Source of the DNA: Thermohalobaculum sp039187815
GTDB lineage: Bacteria; Pseudomonadota; Alphaproteobacteria; Rhodobacterales; Rhodobacteraceae
DNA: 64,000 nucleotides
Direction: 5' to 3'
NCBI GenBank assembly: GCA_039187815.1
Contig: JBCCZI010000006.1
Span: 13,949 to 77,948 of the forward strand
The position numbers and the translations under genes are program-made. Shown here one piece after another: positions 51,710 to 60,172 of this stretch. The notes under the pieces were generated by a model. The model was not told the origin of the DNA and searched no databases. It worked only from the letters and a program-made list of their open reading frames with translations. How positions within the stretch are numbered: position 1 is the first letter of the stretch; the number at the start of each line of letters is the position of its first letter.

Positions 51710-52824
51710 GGCGCGCGCCCGAGGGTCTCGGCCGGCGGGGCCGTCCATGCGGAGATGGCCGCGCGCACCGCCCCTGCCGTGTCGCGCCAGCTGGGCAAGC
51801 GGAGGGCGGCGCGCTGGGCTTCGGCGGCCGCCCGGTGCCGTGCCTCTGCGTCAGCGATCAGCGGCCCGAGTGCCGCGGCCAGAGCTGGTGGATCGTCCGG
51901 GGGGACCAGGCGCGCGCCGCCATCGGTTGCCTCGGCAACGGCACCTGCGCGGCAGCCGACCACCGGGAGCCCATGCGCCATCGCTTCGGCAAAGGCCATG
52001 CCATAGCCCTCGTAGCGCGAGGCGAGCGCAAAGATGTCCGCCCCGGTGTAGAGGTGCTCCAACGCCGCCCGTTCCACCGGGCCACGGATCTCGACCCGGT
52101 CTCGCAGAGGCGGTGTTCGGGCCAGGGTCTTGAGCGTCTCAGCCTGGCTGTCATCGGGCACGGCGCCCACGATCGTCAGTCGCCAGTCGAGGGCGCCAAG
52201 CCGACCCAAGGCGGCCAGAAGGGTGTCGTGCCCCTTGCGCCGCGTCAGGCTGCCGACCGAGAGGATGTGCACCGGGCCCTCGACGCGATGCCGCTGGCTG
52301 CGCCTGCTGGCCGGTCGGTCGGTGCCGGGACGGGCCACGGCGAGGCGCTCGTCCGGAATGTCGAACAAGCGCTGCACCAGATCTGCGGTCGTCCGGCTGG
52401 TGGTGATGACGCCGGCACAGAGCGCGAGGGCCGCGCGCTCGGAGGCCAAAAGCCGGGCGGACAAGGCCTCGGGCAAGCCGGTCTCCAGCCCGAGGGGATG
52501 GTGGCAGAGCGCCGTCACCGGGCCCGCGGCGCCGCGGATCGCACGGGCCGGCAGGGCGCCGAGCGCGAGGCCGTCGACCAGGATCGGCCGGCCTGGGGGC
52601 GTGGCCGCCAGGCGCGCCGCGGTGGCATCGATCTCGGCCGGCGAGGGGGTGGGAAAGCCCCCCGGCAAGGGCAGGTGGCGCAAGGCGAGGCCGACACCAT
52701 CCGCCTCGTCCAGCAGCCGTGCTGCATAGCCATAGCCACCCGTCGGCGTGTCCAGCGCCCCTGGCACGGCGAGCATCGCGCAGAGGGAGGGAGCACCTCC
52801 GGCAGCGGCGGGCGCTGGGCTCAA
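51706..52824 (-). CDS. Glycosyltransferase family 4 protein
   Basis: 372 residues from a TTG overlapping the stop of the PTPS-like gene (TTGA), with GAGG upstream; an ATG 16 codons in is the alternative. DTPTGGYGYAARLLDE is the acceptor-side glycine loop. VHILSVGSLTRRKGHDTLLAAL and ALASRYEGYGMAFAEAMAHGLPVV are GT4 signatures with the EX7E motif intact. Its acceptor may be the product of the pterin-like gene next to it, as pterins are glycosylated in some bacteria; this is inference. Confidence 0.85.
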   Translation of the reverse strand: MSPAPAAAGGAPSLCAMLAVPGALDTPTGGYGYAARLLDEADGVGLALRHLPLPGGFPTPSPAEIDATAARLAATPPGRPILVDGLALGALPARAIRGAAGPVTALCHHPLGLETGLPEALSARLLASERAALALCAGVITTSRTTADLVQRLFDIPDERLAVARPGTDRPASRRSQRHRVEGPVHILSVGSLTRRKGHDTLLAALGRLGALDWRLTIVGAVPDDSQAETLKTLARTPPLRDRVEIRGPVERAALEHLYTGADIFALASRYEGYGMAFAEAMAHGLPVVGCRAGAVAEATDGGARLVPPDDPPALAAALGPLIADAEARHRAAAEAQRAALRLPSWRDTAGAVRAAISAWTAPPAETLGRAP

Positions 52825-53219
52825 GGAGCGCCCTCATACCAAGCGCGGGCCACATGGCTCTCGTTCAATGTGACGCGGATTTTCGCGAGCCCCTCGGAGC
52901 CTGGCCCCAGCCGCCCTTCGCGCGCGGCGGCGGCGATGCGGTCATGGATGTGCCGGCAGAGGAACTCGGTGGTGGTCAGTTTGCCCTTGAACTCTGGCAG
53001 ATCGTCGAGATTGGCATAGGCCAGCGGCTCGAGCGCTGCCTTCAGCGCCGTGTGCGCTCGGCCGATATCCACGACGATCTGGTCCTCGGTCAGGGCTTCG
53101 CGGAAGAAGGCGACGTCGACCACATACGTGGCCCCGTGCAGATTTTGAGCGGGGCCGAAGACCTCGCCCGGCAGCGAATGCGCGATCATCACATGCTCGC
53201 GGACCTCGACGGCGTACAT
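52821..53219 (-). CDS. 6-pyruvoyl-tetrahydropterin synthase/QueD-like protein, degenerate site
   Basis: 132 residues, the normal length for the fold. MIAHSLPGEVFGPAQNLHGATY aligns with the zinc site of QueD/PTPS, but the usual C-x3-HGH is replaced by A-x3-HGA: the catalytic Cys and one zinc His are missing. The late catalytic Glu survives in NESHVARAWYEG, and GKLTTTEFLCRHI is conserved. It is probably not a standard carboxytetrahydropterin synthase and may bind another pterin-like substrate. GAGAGGAG fixes ATG 53219. It is second in the operon. Confidence 0.82.
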   Translation of the reverse strand: MYAVEVREHVMIAHSLPGEVFGPAQNLHGATYVVDVAFFREALTEDQIVVDIGRAHTALKAALEPLAYANLDDLPEFKGKLTTTEFLCRHIHDRIAAAAREGRLGPGSEGLAKIRVTLNESHVARAWYEGAP

Positions 53220-53231
53220 GGGCGGCTCCTC

Positions 53232-54224
53232 TCAACCGTATTTGACCCGCGTGGCGATACCCGGCGCCTCGGCGGACAGCAAGCGGGGAATGGCCGGGGC
53301 CAAGGCGTCAAAGGCGATCTCTTCGGTCACAAGCGCGTCAAGCCGTGGATCGCTCAGCGCCTCCAGCGCCAATTCGAGCCGTCGGCGATGGCTCGTCGTC
53401 GCCCGACGCGGGCCGGCCACATGGCCGACCTGGCTCGAGACGATGGACAAGCGGTTGGCGTGAAACGCGCCGCCCAGCACGAGGCTCACCGGCCGATCGC
53501 CATACCAGGATAGCTCGATCACCCGCCCTTCGAACGCAAGACACCCGAGCGCCGTGGCCAGACCGGCCGCGGTTGCAGACGTATGGAAGGTCACAACGCG
53601 GTCGCGCGGCAATTCCGTCGGCTCTGCGAACGTCACGTTAAGTTCAAGGGCCAGCGCCCGCCGCGCGCCTATAACGTCGCACAGTATGAGATCGATATCC
53701 GACCGGCGGGAGAGGAGCCCGGCGATGAGGCATCCGAGGAGCCCCGCTCCGATCACAGCGACCCGCGTGCCGGGCACAAGCTGGGCGTCCCAGATGGCGT
53801 TGAGCGCGGTTTCCGAGTTCGCGGCCAGCACGGCGCGATGGGCGGGCACTCCCGGTGGCACGGGCACGGCCGCTGCACCAGGCACGCGGAACCGGGTCTG
53901 ATGCGGATGGAGCGCGAACACGGTCTCGCCCAGGCGGTCCGGGTCTCCGGCTGTCACGCGCCCCACGGCGGCATAGCCATAGGCGACCGGGAACGGGAAC
54001 GCGCCGCGCTGGAAGGGCGCGCGCATGCGCTCATGCTCGCTGGCCGGGACCAGCCCCTGGCTGACCAAGCGCTCGGTCCCGCGCGAGAGACCGCTATAGA
54101 GGGTCTCGACCTCGACGTCGCCAGGACCCAGCGGGTCGAGCGTGAGGGCACGCCGCTTGGCCAGACCCGGTGCGGTATAGATCAGCGCTTCGGCGGTCGC
54201 CGCGTTTTGCCCTTTGGATGCCAT
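53232..54224 (-). CDS. MDR-superfamily dehydrogenase (zinc-binding alcohol dehydrogenase-like)
   Basis: 330 residues. The N-terminal segment VEVETLYSGLSRGTERLVSQG recalls the BchC-like group of MDR enzymes and lacks the classic catalytic zinc Cys. The NAD(P) loop is VAVIGAGLLGCLIAGLL. FEGRVIELSWYGDRPVSLVLGGAFH is near the C-terminus. It is probably an NAD(P)-dependent oxidoreductase acting on a small molecule. It heads the leftward operon and lies 12 bases before the PTPS-like gene. The substrate is unknown. Confidence 0.82.
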   Translation of the reverse strand: MASKGQNAATAEALIYTAPGLAKRRALTLDPLGPGDVEVETLYSGLSRGTERLVSQGLVPASEHERMRAPFQRGAFPFPVAYGYAAVGRVTAGDPDRLGETVFALHPHQTRFRVPGAAAVPVPPGVPAHRAVLAANSETALNAIWDAQLVPGTRVAVIGAGLLGCLIAGLLSRRSDIDLILCDVIGARRALALELNVTFAEPTELPRDRVVTFHTSATAAGLATALGCLAFEGRVIELSWYGDRPVSLVLGGAFHANRLSIVSSQVGHVAGPRRATTSHRRRLELALEALSDPRLDALVTEEIAFDALAPAIPRLLSAEAPGIATRVKYG

Positions 54225-54313
54225 ACCCTATCTCTCCCAGCGCCGGTCTCGATCCGCGCATGCGTATCCTATAGGCCTCCCCGACTTTCGGGGTCCAGAA
54301 CAGGACGACAGCC

Positions 54314-56146
54314 ATGACCTTGACCCAGGATGCAGCGGCCACGGTGCCGTTTCCTCGCCGCCGGCGCGAGGATCCGGTGACCACCCCGGCAGGCTTGCAA
54401 AGCCGCTCTTCGCTGTTCGCCAGGCGGATGGGGTTTCTGGCGGTGAACCTTGCCTTGATCGCAGCGCTGGGCGCCGGGGTTTGGCAGGTGTTCGCACCTG
54501 GTGGGTTCAGCGTGACCGACTGGGTGATCTTTGTCTGTTTCCTGATCGGCGTGCCTTGGACCGTGATGGGTGTCACCAATGCGCTGCTGGGCCTTTGGCT
54601 GCTGCATGGGCGGCGCGATGGGCTGGCACTGGCCGCACCGCATCTTGCCGCTGGCGACAGCAAGCGGCCCCTCGAGAGCCGCGTCGCCGCGGTGATGTTC
54701 CTGCGCAACGAGGCACCGGAGCGGGCGCTCGAGCGGCTGGTGGCCATGCGCGAGAGCCTGGAGGCCACCGGTGAGGGCGCGCGGTTCGACGTGCATCTCC
54801 TCTCCGACACCTCGGATCCGGAGATCGCGGCCGAAGAGGAGCGTCTGTTCGCCCACCTCCGCCAGCGCTTGGGCGGCCAGCATGCCCATTACCGCCGCCG
54901 CAGCGAGAACACGGGCTTCAAGGCCGGCAATCTGCGCCAGTTCGTGATGCGCGCCGGGACAGACTATGACCTGTTCCTGCCGCTCGACAGCGACAGCCTG
55001 ATGTCCGGCGAAGCGATCGTCTCGATGGTGCGCACCATGGAGGCGTATCCCCGCATCGGCATTCTGCAGAGCTTGGTGGTCGGCAGCCCGGCGACCAGTG
55101 CCTTTGCCCGCATCTTCCAGTTCGGCATGCGCCACGGGATGCGCAGCTATACCCTGGGCGCGGCTTGGTGGCAGGGCGACTGCGGGCCCTATTGGGGGCA
55201 CAACGCGGTGATCCGCATGGGGGCCTTCCGGCGCCATTGCCGCCTGCCGATGCTGGCGGGCGCGCCGCCGCTGGGCGGTCATGTGCTCAGCCACGACCAG
55301 ATCGAGGCGGTGCTGATGCGCCGCGCGGGCTATGAGGTCCGTGTCATCCCGGTCGAGGGCGAGAGCTGGGAGGACAATCCCCCGACGCTGCAGGATTTCA
55401 CCAAGCGGGATCTGCGCTGGTGCCAGGGCAACATGCAGTACTGGAGCCTGCTCGGCATGCCTGGCTTGCGGCCTGTGTCCCGCTTTCAGGTCATCGCGGC
55501 CATCATGATGTATCTGGCAGCGCCCGCCTGGATGCTGATGACGGTGGCCGCGGCGGCCAAGGTGTTCGAGACCGATGGCGGCGGGCTCGACGCTGCGCTG
55601 GGCCTGGCGATGTTCTTCATCATGTTCGCGGTCAGCTTGGTGCCAAAGCTCGCCGGCCTGGCCGATATCGCGCTGAGCCCTGGGGGTGCGACGCGTTATG
55701 GCGGGCGTCTGCGCTTTGCGCTCGGTGGCCTGGTCGAGGCGCTGTTCTCAATCCTGACCGCGCCGGTGGTGGCCTTCCGCGTGACGCTATTCCTCGGCGG
55801 CCTTCTATTGGGGCGGACGGTCACTTGGTCGGGCCAGAACCGCGATGCGTATCGGCTGAGCTGGGCGGATGCGGGGCGCGGTCTGTGGCCCCAAACGCTC
55901 TTCGCTTTGGGGCTTGCCGCCCTGATCACCGCGATGGTCGGAACTGGCACGTTGATTTGGGCCGCACCCATGATTGCGGGGCTTGGGCTGTCGATCCCGC
56001 TCGCGGTGCTGACGGCCGATCCGCGCTTTGGCGCTTGGGCCGCGCGGGTCGGGCTCTGTGCGGTGCCCGAGGACATACAGCCGGCCCCGATGCTGGCCCG
56101 ACTGTCGGAGACGCGGCTCGAAGACCCGCTGCCCAAGGCCGCGTGA
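54314..56146 (+). CDS. mdoH: Glucans biosynthesis glucosyltransferase H
   Basis: 610 residues. Several transmembrane helices flank a GT2 domain: VAAVMFLRNEAPERAL, KAGNLRQFVM, FLPLDSDSLMSG (DxD region), GGHVLSHDQIEAVLM, and the R/QxxRW-type motif KRDLRWCQGNMQYW. C-terminal helices follow. OpgH/MdoH polymerises beta-1,2-glucose for osmoregulated periplasmic glucans. No opgG or opgD lies nearby, so the partner must be elsewhere. Divergent from the dehydrogenase operon, with a small hairpin at 54279-54293 in the leader. Confidence 0.93.
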   Translation: MTLTQDAAATVPFPRRRREDPVTTPAGLQSRSSLFARRMGFLAVNLALIAALGAGVWQVFAPGGFSVTDWVIFVCFLIGVPWTVMGVTNALLGLWLLHGRRDGLALAAPHLAAGDSKRPLESRVAAVMFLRNEAPERALERLVAMRESLEATGEGARFDVHLLSDTSDPEIAAEEERLFAHLRQRLGGQHAHYRRRSENTGFKAGNLRQFVMRAGTDYDLFLPLDSDSLMSGEAIVSMVRTMEAYPRIGILQSLVVGSPATSAFARIFQFGMRHGMRSYTLGAAWWQGDCGPYWGHNAVIRMGAFRRHCRLPMLAGAPPLGGHVLSHDQIEAVLMRRAGYEVRVIPVEGESWEDNPPTLQDFTKRDLRWCQGNMQYWSLLGMPGLRPVSRFQVIAAIMMYLAAPAWMLMTVAAAAKVFETDGGGLDAALGLAMFFIMFAVSLVPKLAGLADIALSPGGATRYGGRLRFALGGLVEALFSILTAPVVAFRVTLFLGGLLLGRTVTWSGQNRDAYRLSWADAGRGLWPQTLFALGLAALITAMVGTGTLIWAAPMIAGLGLSIPLAVLTADPRFGAWAARVGLCAVPEDIQPAPMLARLSETRLEDPLPKAA

Positions 56147-56259
56147 TGGGCGGGGCGCAATTGCCCCACCATTTTGCCGCAACTGGCACCATTCTCGGCA
56201 AGCGCATCGGCGCATAGACTGCGCGCTGATCGTTCATCGGCCTTGGCGGAGGTGCCCCC

Positions 56260-57255
56260 ATGTCGCTCGCGCAACCCTATCTGCTGTTTCTGGGCGATGC
56301 GCCCGACGCGCTGGCGGCCAAGGTCGCCCAGGGCATTCGGGACTGGCGCCCCGATGCCGCCGTGGGCCAGCTGCGCCTGCCCGGCTGCAACGCCGATATG
56401 GGCCTGCCCGAGATGACCGTCTCGCAGGCGCTGGAAGCCGGCGCCCAGACCCTGGTGATCGGCGTTGCGAACCGGGGCGGCGTGATCTCGGAGGCGTGGA
56501 CCAAGGTCTTGGTCGAGGCGCTTGAGGCGGGGATGGACCTCGCCGCCGGCCTGCACACGCTGCTGCGCAACCAACCGGCGCTGGTCGATGCGGCGGCGCG
56601 CCATGATCGCCGTTTGCACGATGTGCGCCTGCCGAACCGGCCCTATCCCATCGGCGACGGCAAGCGGCGCTCGGGCAAGCGGGTGCTCGCCGTGGGCACC
56701 GATTGCTCCTGCGGCAAAATGTACACAACCTTGGCGCTGGAGAAGGCGATGCATGAGGCGGGACGCAAGGCCAGCTTCCGCGCCACCGGCCAGACCGGGA
56801 TCCTGATCACCGGCGAGGGTGTGCCGCTCGACGCCGTAGTGGCCGATTTCATGGCCGGTGCGGTCGAGGCGCTCACCCCGGACAATGACGACGACCATTG
56901 GGACGTGATCGAGGGGCAGGGGAGCCTCTACCATCCCTCTTTTTCGGGCGTGACCATGGCGTTGATCCACGGCGGCGCGCCCGATGCGCTGATCCTGTGC
57001 CATGAGCCGACACGGTCGCATATGCGCGGTCTGCCGCATTACGATGTGCCGAGTCTCGACGAGCTGAGCCCTCTCTCGCTCGGGCTCGCCCAGCGCGTGA
57101 ACCCGGATTGTCGGGTGGTGGGCTGTGCGGTGAACACGGCGGCGCTCTCGGAGGACGAGGCGATGGCCTATCTGGGCGAGACCGAGAAACGCCTCGGGCT
57201 GCCCACGGTCGATCCGTTCCGCCAGGGGGCCGCGCGTTTGGCCGAGGCGCTGTGA
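56260..57255 (+). CDS. dgcN: D-Glu N-acetyltransferase DgcN (DUF1611)
   Basis: 331 residues. The C-terminal DUF1611 P-loop-like part has RVLAVGTDCSCGKMYTTLALEK; the N-terminal domain has NADMGLPEMTVSQALEAG. RATGQTGILITGEGVPLDAVVADF and VIEGQGSLYHPSFSGVT are conserved in this family. The pairing with dgcA and a D-amino-acid transaminase identifies the D-glutamate catabolic route described in marine bacteria, in which D-Glu is N-acetylated by DgcN. Its stop overlaps dgcA (GTGA). Confidence 0.92.
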   Translation: MSLAQPYLLFLGDAPDALAAKVAQGIRDWRPDAAVGQLRLPGCNADMGLPEMTVSQALEAGAQTLVIGVANRGGVISEAWTKVLVEALEAGMDLAAGLHTLLRNQPALVDAAARHDRRLHDVRLPNRPYPIGDGKRRSGKRVLAVGTDCSCGKMYTTLALEKAMHEAGRKASFRATGQTGILITGEGVPLDAVVADFMAGAVEALTPDNDDDHWDVIEGQGSLYHPSFSGVTMALIHGGAPDALILCHEPTRSHMRGLPHYDVPSLDELSPLSLGLAQRVNPDCRVVGCAVNTAALSEDEAMAYLGETEKRLGLPTVDPFRQGAARLAEAL

Positions 57256-58235
57256 GCATCACCCTCACCGTCGCCGAGCGGCGGTTCAAGATCGCCGGCG
57301 CCTTCACCATCAGCCGTGGCTCGCGCACCGAGGCGCGGGTTGTCGAGGTGCAGCTCTCGAACGGCGAGGCGCGCGGCCAGGGCGAATGCGTGCCCTATGC
57401 CCGCTATGGCGAGACGGTCGAGAGCGTCATGGCCGAGATCGAGGGTCTGCGCGGCGCCATCGAAGGCGGGCTGGACCGGGCGGGGCTGCAATCGGCGCTG
57501 CCCGCGGGTGCGGCGCGGAACGCGGTGGATTGCGCCTATTGGGACCTCGAGGCCAAGCGCAGCGGCAGGCCCGCCTGGCAATTGGCCGGTCTGCCCGCAC
57601 CAGGGCCCGAGATCACGGCCTACACCCTCTCGCTCGACACACCCGAGGCGATGCGCGCCAAGGCGGCCGAGAACGCCCACCGCCCGCTGCTGAAGATCAA
57701 GCTCGGCGGGGCGGGGGATCTCGACCGCCTGCGGGCCGTGCGCGCCGGAGCCCCCGAGGCGCGCCTGGTCATCGATGCGAATGAGGGCTGGGACGCGGCG
57801 GCCTACGGCGCGCTGGCGCCCGAGCTGCTCGGCCTCGGCGTCGAGATGGTGGAGCAGCCCCTTCCGGCCTCGGATGACGCGGCATTGGCCGAGATGGCCC
57901 GTCCGCTCCCGGTCTGCGCCGACGAGGCAGGCCACGACCGCGCGACCCTGCCCAAACTCACCGGCAAGTACGATATGCTGAACATCAAGCTCGACAAAAC
58001 CGGCGGGCTGACCGAGGCGCTGGCGCTGCGGCGCGAGGCCGAGGCGGCGGGCTTTAAGATTATGGTCGGCTGCATGATCGGCTCGTCGCTGGCCATGGCG
58101 CCGGCCGTGCTGGTGGCCCAAGGTGCGGCGGTGACCGATCTCGACGCGCCGCTGCTGCTGGCCGAGGATCGTGCCCACCCGATGCATTACGACGCGGCCG
58201 GTATTCACCCCGCGCCGCCCGCCCTGTGGGGATGA
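57252..58235 (+). CDS. dgcA: N-acetyl-D-Glu racemase DgcA (enolase superfamily)
   Basis: 327 residues from a GTG overlapping dgcN. The enolase-superfamily site is complete: KxK in LLKIKLGG, Asp in VIDANEGW, Glu in VEQPLPASDD, Asp in CADEAGHDR and the second Lys in NIKLDKTGG. This is the dipeptide-epimerase group. With dgcN upstream it most likely racemises N-acetyl-D-Glu to the L form before deacetylation. A plain L-Ala-D/L-Glu epimerase is the alternative from sequence alone. dat follows 13 bases later. Confidence 0.92.
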   Translation: MSITLTVAERRFKIAGAFTISRGSRTEARVVEVQLSNGEARGQGECVPYARYGETVESVMAEIEGLRGAIEGGLDRAGLQSALPAGAARNAVDCAYWDLEAKRSGRPAWQLAGLPAPGPEITAYTLSLDTPEAMRAKAAENAHRPLLKIKLGGAGDLDRLRAVRAGAPEARLVIDANEGWDAAAYGALAPELLGLGVEMVEQPLPASDDAALAEMARPLPVCADEAGHDRATLPKLTGKYDMLNIKLDKTGGLTEALALRREAEAAGFKIMVGCMIGSSLAMAPAVLVAQGAAVTDLDAPLLLAEDRAHPMHYDAAGIHPAPPALWG

Positions 58236-58248
58236 GAGGAGACCGACC

Positions 58249-59103
58249 ATGAGCCGCATCGTCTATGTCAACGGCGAGTACCTGCCCGAAGAGGACGCTA
58301 AGATCTCGGTCTTCGACCGCGGCTTCCTGATGGCCGATGCCGTCTATGAGGTGACCTCGGTGCTGGAGGGCCGGCTCTGCGAATATGCCGGCCATGCGCG
58401 CCGGCTCAAGCGCTCGCTGGACGAATTGCAGATGGCCTTGCCGGTCAGCGAGGAGGCGCTGCTCGAGATCCACCGCGAACTGGTCCGGCGCAACGATCTG
58501 ACCGAGGGCGTGGTCTATCTGCAGGTGACCCGCGGGGCGGCGGACCGGGACTTTGCCTTCCCCGAAAACGCCGAGCCCGGTCTGGTGCTGTTCACTCAAG
58601 AGAAATCGATCCTGGCGTCGAAATCAGCCGCGGCGGGCCTGAAGGTGGCCGTGGTCGATGATCTGCGCTGGGGCCGGCGGGACATCAAGACCACACAGCT
58701 GCTCTATCCGAGCCTCGCCAAAATGGCGGCCAAGGCGCAGGGTTGCGACGATGCCTGGATGGTCGAGGATGGTTTCATCACCGAGGGCAGCTCGAACAAC
58801 GCTTACATCGTGACTGGCGACGGGACGATCGTCACGCGGCATCTGTCCAATGCGATCCTGCACGGGATCACGCGGGCCTCGGTGCTGAGCCTCGCCGAAG
58901 AGGCGCAGATGAAGATCGAGGAGCGGCCTTTCACCGTCGAAGAGGCAAAAGCCGCCCGCGAGGCGTTCATCACCTCGGCCTCAAGCTTCGTGAACCCGGT
59001 GGTCGAGATCGACGGCGTGCAGCTGGGCGACGGCGCGCCGGGGCCGGCTGCGACCCGGCTCCGCGAGATCTATATCGAGAACGCCCGCGCGAACGCGATC
59101 TGA
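58249..59103 (+). CDS. dat: D-amino-acid transaminase
   Basis: 284 residues, PLP fold type IV. The catalytic Lys is in LRWGRRDIKTTQLLYPSLA, and EGSSNNAYIVTGDG contains the phosphate-binding segment. The start VYVNGEYLPEEDAKISVFDRGF is typical of Dat rather than the branched-chain enzyme. It interconverts D-amino acids and 2-oxo acids, producing D-Glu that feeds dgcN-dgcA. GAGAGGAG upstream fixes ATG 58249. The three genes form one operon. Confidence 0.92.
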   Translation: MSRIVYVNGEYLPEEDAKISVFDRGFLMADAVYEVTSVLEGRLCEYAGHARRLKRSLDELQMALPVSEEALLEIHRELVRRNDLTEGVVYLQVTRGAADRDFAFPENAEPGLVLFTQEKSILASKSAAAGLKVAVVDDLRWGRRDIKTTQLLYPSLAKMAAKAQGCDDAWMVEDGFITEGSSNNAYIVTGDGTIVTRHLSNAILHGITRASVLSLAEEAQMKIEERPFTVEEAKAAREAFITSASSFVNPVVEIDGVQLGDGAPGPAATRLREIYIENARANAI

Positions 59104-59135
59104 CGGCGTCAGCCGGCCGCTGGCCAGCAGGGGCC

Positions 59136-59906
59136 TCAGGTCCCGGCGGCCCGGAGGAACAGACGTTTTCGGGCTGGCGGCATGCGGGCAACCTCGACCC
59201 CGGTGAACACATGCAGCGTGTTCAACTCGTTGTCGATCACCGCATGGTCCGAGACCCAGCCGCCCATGGTCAGATAGGTGCGCAACAGCGGCGGCATGCG
59301 CTTCAGCGCCAGCTTTAGATCCGGCTTTTTCAGCCGCAGCATTGAGGCGTAGCGAAAGACCTTGGGCGCTTTCACCCGCGGCAGCCAGCGCTTTGGCGCC
59401 AGATGGCGCTCTTTCAGCAGGGCGAAGGCATCGGCGTAGTCATCGGCCTCGATCCCGTGGAAGGAGGAGCATCCGAACAAAAGTTCGACCTTTTCGCTGT
59501 CGACAAAGCGGGTCATCGCCGCCCAGGCCACCCGCAGGATATCCGGATCCCGGTGCGCCGGGTGAATGCAGAAGCGGCCCATCTCGACCATGGGCCCCGG
59601 ATAGCCAGCCAACCCGCTCAGCTCGTAGTATTTGGCAGAATAGCTGTGGCTGATCCCCGATCCGTTGGCCAGCGGCATCATGCGGAAACAGCAGACCAGC
59701 TGGCCGCTGCGGGCGTCCTCGACCATCACATGGCGGCAAAGCGGGTCGAATTCGTCCACATCGACGCCGTTTGGGCCGTTGCCGGGGCCGATCTCGAGCC
59801 CGCGGCCCGACACAAAGGCCAAGTGGCGCAGTTGCTGACAGGCGAGCACATCCTCAGACGTCTCGGCCAACCGCGATCTGTACCGTCCAGCACCAAGAAC
59901 GCGCAT
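59136..59906 (-). CDS. olsB: OlsB-like ornithine N-acyltransferase (GNAT)
   Basis: 256 residues. The opening RVLGAGRYRSRLAETSEDVLACQ, the segment HVMVEDARSGQLVCCFRMMPL and MVEMGRFCIHPAHRDPDILRVAWAAM match the OlsB/hemolysin-type acyltransferases that make lyso-ornithine lipid from ornithine and 3-hydroxyacyl-ACP. OlsA is not adjacent. ATG 59906 was chosen over a longer open frame with poor composition. A PhoB box lies 120 bases upstream, fitting phosphate-starvation induction of ornithine lipid as in Sinorhizobium. It is convergent with dat. Confidence 0.87.
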   Translation of the reverse strand: MRVLGAGRYRSRLAETSEDVLACQQLRHLAFVSGRGLEIGPGNGPNGVDVDEFDPLCRHVMVEDARSGQLVCCFRMMPLANGSGISHSYSAKYYELSGLAGYPGPMVEMGRFCIHPAHRDPDILRVAWAAMTRFVDSEKVELLFGCSSFHGIEADDYADAFALLKERHLAPKRWLPRVKAPKVFRYASMLRLKKPDLKLALKRMPPLLRTYLTMGGWVSDHAVIDNELNTLHVFTGVEVARMPPARKRLFLRAAGT

Positions 59907-60025
59907 GGGTCGCCCCCATCTCTCGGGCCTCGCAAGGCCGTCTCTCACGGCCAGTCGCCCCGCGGCGCCTCGCCATTCGGAGCGAGTTAGTTCGGCCGCG
60001 TCCACCGTGCAAGACTTTGTTTCAC

Positions 60026-60043
60026 TTGACGGATTTATGACAG
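60026..60043 (-). promoter_or_regulatory. PhoB box upstream of olsB
   Basis: On the minus strand the sequence reads CTGTCAT-AAAT-CCGTCAA. The first repeat matches the Pho consensus CTGTCAT at 7 of 7 bases, the second at 5 of 7, and the spacer is the required 4 A/T-rich bases. It lies in the gap before olsB, on the strand of that gene. A clear -10 is not visible. Repression of phospholipid use in favour of ornithine lipid under phosphate limitation is known for other alphaproteobacteria. Confidence 0.7.
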
Positions 60044-60172
60044 CTTGGGCGTTGCGGCGCCGCCGCATCATGGGATCGCAGCCCATATGGCGCAGCGCCT
60101 GTTCGCTTGACCCGGGGCAAGGGCCCCGCCACCGTCGGGCACGACCGACCGCCGGCCATGGGAGACGGCTGC

